Assembly: GCA_020631735.1 (NCBI GenBank)
Contig: CM036160.1
Location: 112,450,680 to 112,514,679, forward strand
DNA from: Saccharum officinarum
Lineage: Eukaryota; Streptophyta; Magnoliopsida; Poales; Poaceae
Direction: 5' to 3'
DNA length: 64,000 nt
The notes below the pieces were generated by a model that saw only the letters and a program-made list of their open reading frames with translations, was not told the DNA's origin and made no database searches. Positions 21,711 through 32,816 of this stretch are shown in pieces. Position numbers and translations under genes: made by a program. Every line of letters begins with the position of its first letter. Within the stretch, counting starts at the first letter, position 1.

Positions 21711-22882
21711 CTAGAACGGGTAATCCATGGCGGCGGCATCAAGCAAGCTGGCGCTCTGGACATGGTGGAAGTGGCTGTCGTCGTCGAACAGCCACGACTC
21801 GATCGCCGACAGCGGCATCTGCTGGGACGGCGGCACGGCCGGCTTAGTCTCGTACTCGAAGACCGGCCCACCAGCGGCAGGCGCGACGGCGGCGCCACCG
21901 TACGACACCTCCGACGCGTCCGAGGATCCGGTGGACGCGCTCTCGGCGCCGCCGGGCGTGCCCGGACTCCCGCCGCGGGCGCCCTTGCGGCCGGCCCAGC
22001 CGTCCAGCATCCGCGAGATGTTCTCCGTGGTCAGGACGTACGGCCCCGCAGCGACGGCGGCGGTAGGCGCCGAGGGGGAGCACTGCGACGCGCCCGACGA
22101 GCTCGACGCCGGGCTGTCGCCGCAGCCGCCCATGCCCGCGCCGGGCGCGTCGACGGCGCCGTCGCGCTGCCGTTGCGTCGGCTTGAGGTCGTCGAGCGGG
22201 GTGAGGGCCTCGCGGAGCGCGCGGCGCGCCAGGTTGATGTCCGTCTGCAGCCTCCTCTCCCACTGCCCCTTGGACGACGACGGCGGCCTGTGCGGCGGCG
22301 GTTTGGCCGCCCCGTCGCCGCCGCCGCTCTGCAGCTTGCGCTTGAGGTGCGTGTTCCAGTAGTTCTTGATGTCGTTGTCCGTCCGCTCCGGCAGGTACGA
22401 CGCGATGGCCGCCCACCTACACCACACCATGCGTTGCCGTCAATAACACCATCCATGTGCGGCCACACTCCTCGTCAGCTGTAACACCATGTGCGAATGA
22501 ATAAATCTCCGTCCGTACCTGTTGCCGAGGAGGGCCTGGAGGTGGATGATGAGCTTCTCCTCCTGCTCGGTGAAGTTGCCGCGCTTGATGCCCGGCCGGA
22601 GGTAGTTGGTCCACCGCAGCCGGCAGCTCTTGCTGCACCGCATCAGCCCTGCGCGCAAGAATCCGGCCTCCACTGATCAGCTCTCTCTAGCGCTAATGGA
22701 ATGAAGTGTGATGGATCAGATGAACTAGCACGTATCTACTACCACATACCAGTTTTGGCCGGGACGGCGCGCCAGTTGCCGGGGCCGTGCTCCTGGATGT
22801 AGGAGACGAGGACGAGGTCCTCCTCCGGCGTCCACGGGCCCTTCTTGACGCCCTCCTTGTCGCAGCACGGCGGCCTCACCAT
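21711..22882 (-). CDS. R2R3-MYB transcription factor, subgroup 1 (MYB30/60/94/96-like)
   Basis: Nuclear DNA-binding transcription factor. Exons 22750-22882, 22519-22648 and 21711-22416 (minus strand, GT/AG borders) give 969 nt, 322 residues plus TAG. The first 115 residues form the R2 and R3 repeats. R2 keeps its three Trp residues; R3 starts with a non-Trp residue, as is normal. Introns sit at the two classical R2R3-MYB positions (after VPAKT in R2, and in LLGNR in R3). [40 protein letters not shown] and the C-terminal [10 protein letters not shown] are typical of subgroup 1. Members control cuticular wax, stomatal and drought responses; which role applies here is not decided by the sequence. 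The C-terminal half is Ala/Gly/Ser-rich and GC-rich. No breaks seen. Confidence 0.93.
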
Positions 22883-23330
22883 GGTGGTGTCGATCAAGGA
22901 CCTCTTTCGATCGATCTCCGTGAGCAAAGACAACTGACCTTCACCTTCCGCTTAGCTTGCGGGTTATTGCTAGCTAGCTCTTGTGTGATTGATGTGAGTG
23001 AGCTGCGGGTGGGGGTGGTGGTGGTGGTGGGCAACAACAGACAAAAAGGCTACAGCTGCTAGCCACCGGCGCCGTACAAGAACAAGAGCGGGACCGTCAG
23101 ATCACCAGAGCTCTCTCTGTGATGATCCGTGTCTTGTTGCGAGCAACCGAGCTAGAAGAAGCCAGCGCGCGTGTGTTGGTAGATGGGTACTTGGTGTGGT
23201 GGTGGTGGTGGTGGCGGCTTGAGGAGTGAGGCGTAGGCGTGTATATATAACGGTGGCCGCCGCGGCCGGCCGGCCGGCCAAAGCCCAAAGCACAGCGCTG
23301 ACTTTTTTGTGGGGCTGTGGGCTATGGCTA
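22883..23330 (-). promoter_or_regulatory. Promoter and 5' leader of the MYB gene
   Basis: On the minus strand a TATATATA box lies at 23242-23249, about 360 bases before the start codon. The leader holds two short (CCA)n/(GGT)n microsatellites near 23010-23030 and 23195-23215. The transcription start itself is not visible. Confidence 0.55.
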
Positions 23331-24833
23331 ACCAAATGCAACCGGGCCGGCCAGGATGCCGAGACAGCTAGGGTACTAGCCGCAGCAAGCAAAGGTTGTA
23401 TTCCTACGTATAGCTCTACTCTAAGAATAAATGTAGAGAGAGAGATGAGAGTGCAGAGAGAAAATGAGATGAGTAGTGTGCATTTACTCCGAGCTCGTGG
23501 CAAAGTCAGCCTGGTGGTGGGGCGGTACAGCCACAGTGCAGTGAGCAGTGGCCGGCCGGGCCTTGCCTGGCTAATGGCTGCCGCTAGCTTATTGCTAGCC
23601 GCGTTGCATTAAACGCGCCGGGTGCGTGGCCGCATATGGCATGTTGCCGCGCACTTGGTTTCCATGCCGCTGGCCGTATGCGATCCCCGATCGGGGCCCG
23701 GCCCGGCTGCCGTGCAGCGCTGCCGCTGGGCTGCTCGCCCGTGGATTCAATGCGAGCTCCTCCGGCAGCAGCAATCTCATGTGCGTGCCCCTTCAATTTC
23801 CACACACCGGACCTCTGCGCTGCGGTGGTATCCAGACGAGAGACGACCCAGTCAAGGAGTCGCTATTACTACCGCAGACTACTTGTTGATGCAGTGACGT
23901 TTTGGTCATCCACGCTCACGACCCACGACGACTCATCAGGTGCAGATGCATGTGGCTGGGCAACCGTACGTATTTTGTCTTGTCGCGCCTCCGCAAAAGC
24001 CTCTCTGCTCGTATCATCGTATGTATATACACAGAGCGTGGAATCCAGTTCAGGCAGTAGGTGCGTATCGTGGCCGTTTCGATTCTGGAGGATTGCTACG
24101 TATCAGGGCTAAACGCGTGCTTGCATGGCCCATGTCAGTGGGAGTTTTATGTACCGGTTTGGCGGTTTCCAACGCACTCATATATTTATAAACAATGTAA
24201 AAGAGTTTTATCTTTTTAAAACTCTCTCTATTTCCATAAAACTCTTACCTGGGTCATGTCAGCATATTATTAATATCTTGGTCATCCCTTTAAAACTCTC
24301 TCTACTCTATAAATCTCTCTTTATTAATACTCCGTATAATGTCATGTCATCTTATTTAATACCCATTCGTGAAACCCCTGTTGAGATTGGTCTCATCGAA
24401 CACTTTGATGAAGTGCTTGCTGCTCTCTCTATTCTTATAAAACTCTTACTTTGATGAACACTTTGAGTAATGGCGAAGCCCGCGGATGGGCTACGCAGAA
24501 TTGGAGATGTTGAGCTCCTTTTTCAAACTCCTTGCCTTTGGCCCTGTTCTGCTGGTCATGTTTCGGCTTGTTTCAGCTTGTTTTAGCTTATTCTCTCACA
24601 GAATACTATTGAATGAGCCGAAACCAGCTGGCTTTTTCACCGGCCGAACCAGCCCTTCGCCTCTTTTTCTTCGCCCACTCTCTGCTTCTCCTTCCCTCTC
24701 CTGCATCGCCTCCGTCTCAATTTTTTTTTTTTTTGAGGGAGGGAGTACTCCTCTGCCTTCTCTCCGCAAGGCACTGTAGGCTGGCAGGTAGAGATAGTCA
24801 GATAGGCAGAAGAGACAAGAGGAAATCACTCAG
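23331..24833. other. Intergenic DNA with repeated CTCTCT/AAAACTC patches and a MITE relic
   Basis: No supportable gene. About 24200-24460 repeats AAAACTCTCTCT and ATAAAACTCTTAC several times. About 24540-24655 (CCCTGTTCTGCTGG to GGCCGAACCAGCCC) looks like a decayed hAT-type MITE. Confidence 0.45.
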
Positions 24834-25074
24834 GGGTTGTTTAGTTGGTAAAAAAAGTTTGGGTTCGGCTACTGTAGCACTTTTCGTTTTATTTGACAAA
24901 ATTTATCTAATTATGGACTAACTAGGCTTAAAAGATTCGTTTCGACATTTACAGACAAACTGTGCAATTAGTTATTTTTTTACCTACATTTAATGTTCCA
25001 TGCATGCGTCCAAAGATTCGATGTAACGGGTACTGCGCAAACTTTTTTGGATTGGAGGAGGAACTAAACAGGCT
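24834..25074. mobile_element. MITE related to 14538-14780
   Basis: Begins GGGTTGTTTAGTTGG and ends GGAACTAAACAGGCT, an inverted repeat with mismatches. It shares the interior ACTAGGCTTAAAAGATTCG and ATTTACAGACAAACTGTGC. Possible CTCAG repeat on both sides; exact borders uncertain. Confidence 0.6.
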
Positions 25075-25430
25075 CTCAGTCCTCCGGCCCTCCCTTGCAG
25101 CGACGAAGCTGACGGCCGGGCAACACGGGCTCGAGCCCGACCTACCGATGCTGCATACGTAGAGCCCCCCCTTAAATTTGTATGCATAATTATATAGATT
25201 AGGAGGGGCTAAGATTTATTAGAGATTGGAAAAACTCTTTTACTTATTGGGCCACCGGCCACCAATTTACTTATTGGGCCACCTCCTCCTCATACTGTAA
25301 GCAGGCCCAAGTCATGCTCCTTCAGCTTCAGTCTGCTGTCCGTGAGTTGCCCCCGACGCCCCGACCTGCTTTCCATCCCGAGCAGCGGCGGCGGCGACTT
25401 CCTGTTCGCGTTCCCGAGCAGCGACTGCGG

Positions 25431-25862
25431 CTCTTGACGGCAGCGGGCAGGCGCCAGCGGCCAAGGCTCTCGCCGCAGCGGCGCGGCTCCTGGACGGCGC
25501 CGCCAGGCGAGGACGCGAGGTGGGCGGGCGAGCGGGCGCTCTTGACGGCAGCGGGCGGGCGCCGGCGGCCAAGGCGCTCGCTGCAGCGGCGCGGCTCCTG
25601 GACGGCGCTGCCAGGCGAGGACGCGAGGTGGGCGGGCGAGCGGGCGCTCTTGACGGCAGCGGGCGGGCGCCGGCGGCCAAGGCGCTCGCTGCAGCGGCGC
25701 GGCTCCTGTACGGCGCCGCCAGGCGAGGACGCGAGGTGGGCGGGCGAGCGGGCGCTCTTGACGGCAGCGGGCGGGCGCCGGCGGCCAAGGCGCTCGCTGC
25801 AGCGGCGTGGCTCCTGGACGGCGCTGCCAGGCGAGGACGCGAGGTGGGCGGGCGCCAGCGGC
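25431..25862. repeat. Four-copy 108-bp GC-rich tandem repeat
   Basis: Units start at CTCTTGACGGCAGCGGGC at 25431, 25539, 25647 and 25755, exactly 108 bp apart. Copies 2-4 are nearly identical and copy 1 is more diverged. The unit is a multiple of three, and several frames on both strands stay open across it. It lies upstream of the TTF-type hAT fragment and may have been its 5' exon or leader. Confidence 0.9.
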
Positions 25863-26022
25863 CGCAACACGCAGGACGCAGCACAGCGAAGCTCTTGGGC
25901 AGGCGGCAGGAAGGTGATTTTTTTTACTGTAAAATTGAGTACGAGTGTATGATAGTCCGTGATGCGTGATTGATTGTTTGATTTATGATACATTTCAATT
26001 TTTAGATCTTCAAGTAATCAGT

Positions 26023-26355
26023 ATGTCGAAAAGAACTTTGGTCAGTTACTTTTCCAGTTCAAGTGGCAGCGGCTCAACTCCACGTAGTAATGAGAGCACA
26101 AGTCAACCAAAGAAACCGAGGGAAGAGTTTAGTCATTCAAACCTAATTGCTGACCCTGCACAGCGCAAACCAATTGATTCTTATGAAGCATCAATTAGAG
26201 ACCAATTAAAGAGAGCATATGCTTTGAGTGGTCCAACCCAACCTCATGAATTTCGATTTCCTCGTAGATGTATGGGTGGTGAATGGAGATCATTTCAAAA
26301 GACTTGGTTTGATGAATTTGATTGGGTAGAGTATAGTGAGTCCAAGGATGCTGCT
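26023..26355 (+). pseudogene. TTF-type (ZMYM-like) hAT transposase, N-terminal fragment
   Basis: The frame starts MSKRTLVSYFSSSSGSGSTP after an AG acceptor-like site (TTTCAATTTTTAG). It runs 111 codons to FDEFDWVEYSESKDAA, the opening of the TTF-type zinc finger found in plant hAT-related transposases. It is cut exactly where the Sirevirus LTR begins (TGAAAG at 26356), so the stop codon is supplied by the LTR. The rest of the gene would lie beyond the retroelement and is not in this window. The inserted LTR is preceded by CTGCT (26351-26355), the likely target-site sequence. Confidence 0.8.
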
Positions 26356-27938
26356 TGAAAGCATCTAGGCCCCAAGGTTTGGTTTCGGTAATTAATGACA
26401 ACACTTTATTACCATGACTAACGTGTGTTTTGCAGAAACATTGGTAAGTTAGGTCATGGAGGTGATAACTGCTTTGAGCACTGTGGCTTCGTGTCCCTTG
26501 ATGGAAATCGTTTCGGTTTTCAAAAGAGTGACGTCAAGATTAAGGACGGTTAGTTCCGGATGACGAAGTGTTGAGACACATTCGGAATAGTCGTTAGGAT
26601 CTTCGTTTTTCTCTTTTGGCCGTACTATAAAGGGGGGCATGAATGGGTAGCTTGACCTAGGCAAGTCCTATGTTTAGGTGTGGTGCACACTTGTTAAACT
26701 TGGCGCTAGGCAACCCTAGATTACCTCAAGGTTCAGTTAGAAGCAACTTGGTTGAAGTTGCGACGCGTTTCGGGCTGTTTTCTAGGCACCGGACGCGGTC
26801 TTCAGGAACACCGGACGCGTCCGGTGTGTACGTTACCGCGACTAGGTTTCGGCCTCGACCACCGGACGCGGTCCTCGCGAGGACCGGACGCGGTGGTCAG
26901 TGGCTGACACGTGTCACTCAGGGAGAACGCCCGTCGGACGCGGCCTGGACTTGATCGGCGAGTCCGGTGCGAGTCCAGTAAGGTCCAGAGAGGACCGGAC
27001 GCGTCCGGTCTTCAGGCATCGGACGCGGCCTCGCGTCCGGTGTAAGTCCAGTAAGCACCCTTGCACGTCGGACGCGTCCGGTGAGTTGCACCAGCGCGTC
27101 CGGTGGTTCGTTTTCAAAATCGCGTTTTGACCGTTACGGGGGACCGGCGCGTCCGGTGCGTTGCACCGGCGCGTCCGGTGACCCCGTGTCAGAAAGTAAC
27201 GGTTCGTTTTCTTTGAGGGGTGTATAAATACAACCCCTCCACCTCTTTTAGAGGTCTCTTGCTCATTCAAACATCTGAGAAAACCCTTTAGAGTGCAAGG
27301 GAGTGCAAGAGCTCTAGTGAGGATAGAGATTTGAGAATCAAAGTTTGAGTTTCCTCACTAGTGATTCGAGAGTAGCAAGTGTGCATCCACCTCCTCATTT
27401 GGGCTTGTTGTGGTCAAGTGAGAGTTCTAGCTTGTTACTCTTGGTAATCGCCATCACCTAGACGGCTTGGTGGTGATTGGGAGTTTGGTGATCATCCGGC
27501 GGAGCTTGTGGATGACCCAACTCAAGTTGTGAGCGGTTTTGGGTGATTCGCCGCGACGGAGTGTCGAAGAATCAACCCGTAGAGAGCACTTGATCCTTGC
27601 GCGGATCAAGGGGAGCGACACCCTTGCGCGGGTGCTCCAACGAGGACTAGTGGGGAGTGGCGACTCTCCGATACCTCGGAAAAACATCGCCGTGTTCCTT
27701 GCCCCTTTACATTCAAGCAATTACTTTCTCGTATTTACTTTCATTGCTTGTTTTACATTCCTAGAATTGGCATGCTAGACTAGGATTGGAAACTAGGGTG
27801 CAAAACTTTTTAACGGTAGACTCTCTAGGAACACAAGTAGGCACTAGGGGTGAATTCCGGCTTGTAGGATTTATTTCTTGCAATTATTTTTTAGAAAAGC
27901 CCAATTCACCCCCCCTCTTGGGCATCTTGATCCTTTCA
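26356..27938 (+). repeat. 5' LTR of a Sirevirus (Ty1/copia)
   Basis: Begins TGAAAG and ends CTTTCA, followed at once by a primer-binding site TTGGTATCGGAGCC (27940-27953) resembling initiator-Met tRNA. The middle (about 26770-27190) is packed with copies of the palindromic core CCGGACGCGTCCGG. Length 1583 bp. A related solo LTR sits at 46430-48432. Confidence 0.88.
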
Positions 27939-27991
27939 ATTGGTATCGGAGCCGTGTTGCTCCTAATTTAGGCTTTACCGCCTAGAGCAAG

Positions 27992-30387
27992 ATGTCTAAC
28001 GGGGAAGGACCACCTCCCACCTTTGAGGGGGATGATTTTCCATATTGGAAAATCCGCATGGAGGCGTATCTCGAAGCCATAGATGTCGGGTGCCTTAGAG
28101 CCGCAACCCAAGGGCTTCCCGCTATCAAGGATCCCGCAAACCCATTGGTGACGAGGAGAAGTACGACCGGTGGAATGCAAAGGCCAAAAATGCACTCTAC
28201 CGGGGCTTAGGCAAAGATATTTTCAATCGTGTGCGTAATGCAAAGAACGCTCATGATTTGTGGGAAAATCTTTGTGCTCTCCATGAGGGAACTAAGAGTG
28301 AGCGTGAGGAACGCTATCATATTGCTTTAAAGAAAATTAATTCTTTTGAGATGCTTCCCAAAGAAAGTGCTAATGACATGTACACTCGTTTGAATGTTCT
28401 TGTAGAGGACCTCAATGCTCTTGGGCTCACTCAAATGAGCCAATCGGATGTTGCAAGGAGGATCTTGAGTGTTCTTCCCGTTGAAAAGTATGGTCACATT
28501 GTCACCGTGCTTCATCAAAGTGATCTCTCCACCGCAACACCGACACAAGTATTGGGGAAGATCAATGCTCATGAGATGTACATGCACATCACTCCGGAAG
28601 AGGGCTCATCATCTTCCAAGAAGAAAGACTTGGCCTTCAAAGCTAGCCATGACAAGAAGAAGAAGAAGGGCCAAGCCATGATCGTGCAAGAAAGCTCAAG
28701 TGAAAGTGATATCGATGATGAATCACTTGCACTCATGGTGAGGAAGACCACCAAGATGCTAAAGAAGCTCAACAAGAGTGGCATCAAGTTCGATGGCAAG
28801 AAAAAGAAATTCTTCACAAGTAGCAAGAGAAAGCCCATCTCGGAGATGGATTGCTACAATTGTGGTGAACTTGGCCACCTAGCTCATCAATGCCCTAGAC
28901 CACCAAAAGACAAGTCCAAGAACAAGAACAAGGGCAAGAAAAATGATTCAAGCGATGAAGAAGATGAGAAGAAGAAGAACAAGCCATACAAGAAGAAGGA
29001 TGGCAAGAAGAAGGAGTTCTACAAGAAGAAGAAAGGTGGAAAGGCATACATTGTTGGTGATTGGCTCACCGACATTGAATCATCTTGTGACTCCTCCGAA
29101 GATGAGAGCGATGATGAGAAAGAGAAGGTCGCCGCATTTGTGATGGGGCCATCATCTTCACCGACATCTTCACCACCACCTTCACCGCCTTCTTCACCAT
29201 CATCGTCCACTACTCACCTATGCCTTATGGCCAAGGGTGAACGAAAGGTACAAAACCATGATAGTGATGATGATGATGATAGTGATAGTGATGATGAATA
29301 TGATGCACCTTCTTATGATGAACTTGTAAAATTGCTAAACAAATACACTAAAATCATAAGAAGGACAAGAAGTGAAAATGATGATCTTCAAAATGAAAAT
29401 GAATCACTCTCATCTAAGCTTGAAAATGCTCAAAAGACTAGTGGTGAGCTTAGAGATCAAAATGAAGTTATGTCTTCCACTCTCAAGGAGTTCAAAACCT
29501 CTAACAAAGAGCTTAAAGATCAACATGATAAACTTGAGAGGAAGCATGATGAGCTCATCACTAGACATAGCTCTCTAAAAGACAAGTACACCACATTAAA
29601 AATTGACTATGATAGTCTTGTGGTTGCTAATGAACTTGCTCTTGAGACACATGATGCTACTAACAATGTTGTTAAGTGTGACATAGCTACATCATGTGAT
29701 GATTTGATCATTGAAAGCATTGAGCAAGGTTCTAGTAGCAAAGGCAAGAGTGTGGTTGAGTCATGCAACCATGATGATTATGCCAAGATCAAGTGTGAGA
29801 ATGAGAAGCTTGCAGATGAGAACAAGAAGCTTAAAGGTTTGATGGCTCTTGAGAAGCAAACAACAAATGAGTCACTCATTGAAGAGAACAACAAGCTCAA
29901 GCAAGAAAAAGAGCATCTCAAGACCGGCCTAAGCAAGTTCACAAGAGGCCAATATTTGCAAAGTGAGCTCCTCATGAACACCGTGATGAAGATGGATAGA
30001 AGTGGTATTGGTTACTTGGCAAATCAAGAGAAGAAGGCAAAAGCTCAACAACAAAGCAAATCAAAGCCCAAGCCAAAGAGATGTATTGAGTGTGGTCAAG
30101 AAGGTCATTTTGCTCATGAATGCAAAACTCCACCACCACAACCCTTGCCCAAGCATGCTAGACCCTTTGCCTTCAATGCTCATTACATGCTAAGAAAAGA
30201 TTCAAATGGAAAGATGAAAGTCATGTTTTTGGGTCCCCCAAACAAGAATAGGCCAAAGAAAATATGGGTTGCCAAGTCACTAGTTGAGAAAGTCAAGGCC
30301 CCTCTCAAGTTTGGGTCCCTAAACAAAAAGCTTGATCTCTTGTGTGTAGGTGAACTACAAGACCGGTGGATCTCATTGGGTTATTGA
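27992..30387 (+). pseudogene. Sirevirus Gag, one frameshift
   Basis: Start MSNGEGPPPTFEGDDFPYWK is typical of Sirevirus Gag. A one-base frameshift near 28140-28155 moves the protein to the frame that is open from 28231 to 30387. The second part carries the Gag core, a zinc knuckle CYNCGELGHLAHQC, a long Lys-rich and acidic low-complexity stretch, a predicted coiled coil (about 29340-29960, LENAQ/LKEFK/KLERK heptads) and a second zinc knuckle CIECGQEGHFAHEC. Two knuckles plus a coiled coil fit Sireviruses. Either a dead copy or one damaged by an assembly error. Confidence 0.88.
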
Positions 30388-30492
30388 TAGTGGTTGCACT
30401 CAACATATGACCGGTGATCCTCGTATGTTCACCTCAATTGAAGAGAATGGGTTATGCCAAGAGAAGATCACATTTGGAGATAATTCAAAGAG
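30350..30492 (+). pseudogene. Sirevirus protease start, truncated by the gap
   Basis: In a frame different from the end of gag, the sequence reads KTGGSHWVIDSGCTQHMTGD. The DSG motif of a copia aspartic protease is included. It runs directly into the N-run. The gag/pol frame change may be natural in this lineage or an indel. Confidence 0.8.
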
Positions 30493-30592
30493 NNNNNNNN
30501 NNNNNNNNNNNNNNNNNNNNNNNNNNNNNNNNNNNNNNNNNNNNNNNNNNNNNNNNNNNNNNNNNNNNNNNNNNNNNNNNNNNNNNNNNNNN
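30493..30592. other. Assembly gap (100 N)
   Basis: Exactly 100 N, a conventional placeholder. It joins the inside of a Sirevirus to the middle of a gypsy LTR, so an unknown amount of sequence is missing. Confidence 0.99.
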
Positions 30593-31148
30593 CAAATGAG
30601 TCAAGCCAGTACACTATATAAAGCCTTGCATGCTCCTTTGGTGTCATGTTGTTTCTGGTTTTTGACGGGTAAGTCTAGCTGAGTACATTCTCGTACTCAG
30701 GGCGTTGTTCCCATTGTTGTTGCAGATGGTCAGATGTACTACGGGTACTGCTCCAACTGTCTGTATCCGGCGATGGGTGACAACTAGGACCTTGGGCAGA
30801 GGTCGTTCCGTTTGTCTTATCTACTGCTTTTGTGGACTATGACTATCTACTGGCACTGTAATTGAACTAAGGGTGCGTGCGTAAAACTATTTGCTTCCGC
30901 TACTTTATGTTGAACTATGTTGTAATAACTTTTATTTCTGAACTCCGATGTATTTTACCTTATGGTCGACTTTATGTATCGTGTGAACTGTGGCTGCTAA
31001 ATCAGTACGATCTTGGTTGTATGTTGGTTGGTTTGAAATCCTTCGTGATTTCACGGAGTCTCGAGTTATACGGGTTAAGTTTGTTAAATTAACCGCCTCG
31101 GTGGAGATTGGCTTACTTAATCTCGTATAATTACGTTGATCCGTTACA
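30593..31148 (+). repeat. Partial 5' LTR of the Tekay-like element
   Basis: Matches the last 555 bases of the 3' LTR (41195-41750). It contains a TATA box TATATAAAG at 30615-30623 and the putative last exon of the LTR gene (30726-30787). Confidence 0.92.
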
Positions 31149-31925
31149 GCTGGCATCGGAGCATGGTTTAGCATGTTACTGTTCACATGAGTATTTAAAA
31201 ATAAAACTGTGTCTTCAAATAAGCTTTTGAACTTAGAAGTGTGCCAGTGGTCATATCCTTTATGCCCGATAAGGACTCTAGGTGGCTTAATTAAGTACTA
31301 ACTTGGGGGTTTGCATCATATTTAAATTTCGTCGCTCATACGGCGTGCTATTGTATGAGTGCCATTCACTTGAGTGGTAATGTATGGATCAATTACCTCT
31401 ACGCCTTGGTAAGTGAGAGTTGTGAGTGCATGGTCGGATACACTGCCGATCTAGGGGAGTGCTTAAGTGATTCCGAAGTACTCACGTGCCATGCGCATGT
31501 TTGTATGAGAGTATCATTGAGGGGAATTCCGTCATGCCGTGACGATGCCGTCAATAGGACGATGATTCGGGTAGTGGTTACCGTTATACTCGTATCTGGG
31601 GATGCGTGTAGAGCGAGTAACTTACTTTACTGCTTTCTTGCATATTTTCATACTGTGAGGTTTGGGCTGAAGTGATTTTCTGCAGGCATAACAGCGCTTT
31701 CGAGTAGCACGTATTAGTTACGTTACAAGAGATCGTTGTATGCCACCGTCTATTCCGTTAGTAGTTATTGATTTTCTAAGTTTGTGAGGACGTACGGAAC
31801 GTGCATGCATCATGTTATGCATTTATTCATGGCATTGTTCTCCCCTTATAAGTTGCTTATCTCATTTCGATAAAATGCCAACTTAAAAATTTGTTCTCAC
31901 CACGGTAATAAAATTTTTGCTACAG

Positions 31926-32816
31926 ATGGCACGTACCAAGCAGACCGCTCGCAAGTCCACCGGCAGAGCTCCCCGTCATCAGCTTGCTCCGCGCACTCGC
32001 CAGCGTCACACTTTTCTTGGAGAGTTTGGGATGCCTACACTCTTGTGGAGAGTGCTCAGCTATGTAGGCTATCATGATGGGATGGAGCCCCGCTACTTTT
32101 GGTCAAATGAGCGGATGGGCGAAGGACTTTTGGTGACTGTGGAAGCAGTAGTTCGTCCCCGAGGTGATGGTTCTGAGTGGACCGGTTGGCGTTTTGAGTC
32201 AACTGGCAGGACCCCTGAAGAAGCCGCTGAGAGGGCAGCCTTTGGGATCCTGAGGGATATCATGGATCGTTTTCCTCAGGAGTTGGCAGCAGCTATAGTT
32301 GGAGTCTTTCCGAGGGGCAACCCCTCCACTGACTCGTGGCAGCAGGCAAGGGGCAGATCTTTGGAAATTAGTGCAGCAGAGGCACAAAACAGTGACAACC
32401 CTGCTATGAGTACCATGTTCGCAGTGATGAGGGCTTTCGATGGAGTGGAAGGTAGTCTGAGACGTGTTTCTGGTGCTCTTGGTCAGGCTCGTGATGACCG
32501 CCGTCAGCTTCAGAGAGATCACGACGCCGAGATTGAGAGGCTCACCGCTGAGATGGCCCAGTTGACTCGTCAGAGAGATCAGGCTACTCAGAGGACTGTG
32601 GTCTTTGAGGGAGATGTACGTGCCCTGAGAGAGCAGCTTGAGCGACTGACCACCGCCCACAGGAATGCTGAGAGCATGTTGGCTCATGTGCTCCATCAGA
32701 GGAATGAAGCCTGGTCCGCAGAGAATGTGTTGAGAGCTAGGCAGTTTGAGCTAGAGCAGCGGTTGGCCGATGCAGAGGAGTACAATGATAACTTGCATGA
32801 AGAGGTCATAGGCTGA
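31926..32816 (+). CDS. Extra retroelement ORF with a histone H3 N-terminal tail
   Basis: After Met the protein starts ARTKQTARKSTG, identical to histone H3 residues 1-12, then GRAPRHQLAP, which resembles H3 GGKAPRKQLA with one Gly missing and K14 replaced. No histone fold follows. Residues about 35-130 form an unrecognised, probably globular part (WRFESTGRTPEEAAERAAFG). About 180-290 is a strong coiled coil (IERLTAEMAQLTRQRDQATQ and following). Initiator Met before Ala is normally removed, which would expose A1 as in H3. The ATG follows an acceptor-like TTTTTGCTACAG, which may mark splicing. The frame stops at 32816, but another frame continues as an acidic tail to 32977, so a one-base indel near 32808 is likely. 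Function unknown. Confidence 0.85.
   Translation: MARTKQTARKSTGRAPRHQLAPRTRQRHTFLGEFGMPTLLWRVLSYVGYHDGMEPRYFWSNERMGEGLLVTVEAVVRPRGDGSEWTGWRFESTGRTPEEAAERAAFGILRDIMDRFPQELAAAIVGVFPRGNPSTDSWQQARGRSLEISAAEAQNSDNPAMSTMFAVMRAFDGVEGSLRRVSGALGQARDDRRQLQRDHDAEIERLTAEMAQLTRQRDQATQRTVVFEGDVRALREQLERLTTAHRNAESMLAHVLHQRNEAWSAENVLRARQFELEQRLADAEEYNDNLHEEVIG

Larger units (their letters stand above)
26356..30492 (+). mobile_element. Sirevirus (SIRE-type Ty1/copia), cut by an assembly gap
   Basis: 5' LTR, primer-binding site, gag and the start of the protease are present. Everything after the protease is missing behind the N-run, and no matching 3' LTR occurs in the window. It inserted into the TTF-type hAT fragment. 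Confidence 0.88.

Noticed and set aside
21727..22484. Long plus-strand frames over the MYB third exon
   Set aside because: They mirror a GC-rich coding exon; the minus strand carries the conserved MYB repeats.
25312..25993. Four overlapping long frames
   Set aside because: They are produced by the 108-bp repeat and its composition; no frame has independent support.
31149..31165. Possible tRNA remnant
   Set aside because: The tRNA-like bases are the primer-binding site next to the LTR; no cloverleaf is present.
31917..31925. Upstream TTG as start of the H3-tail ORF
   Set aside because: Non-ATG codon inside an acceptor-like stretch; the ATG at 31926 gives the exact H3-like N-terminus.
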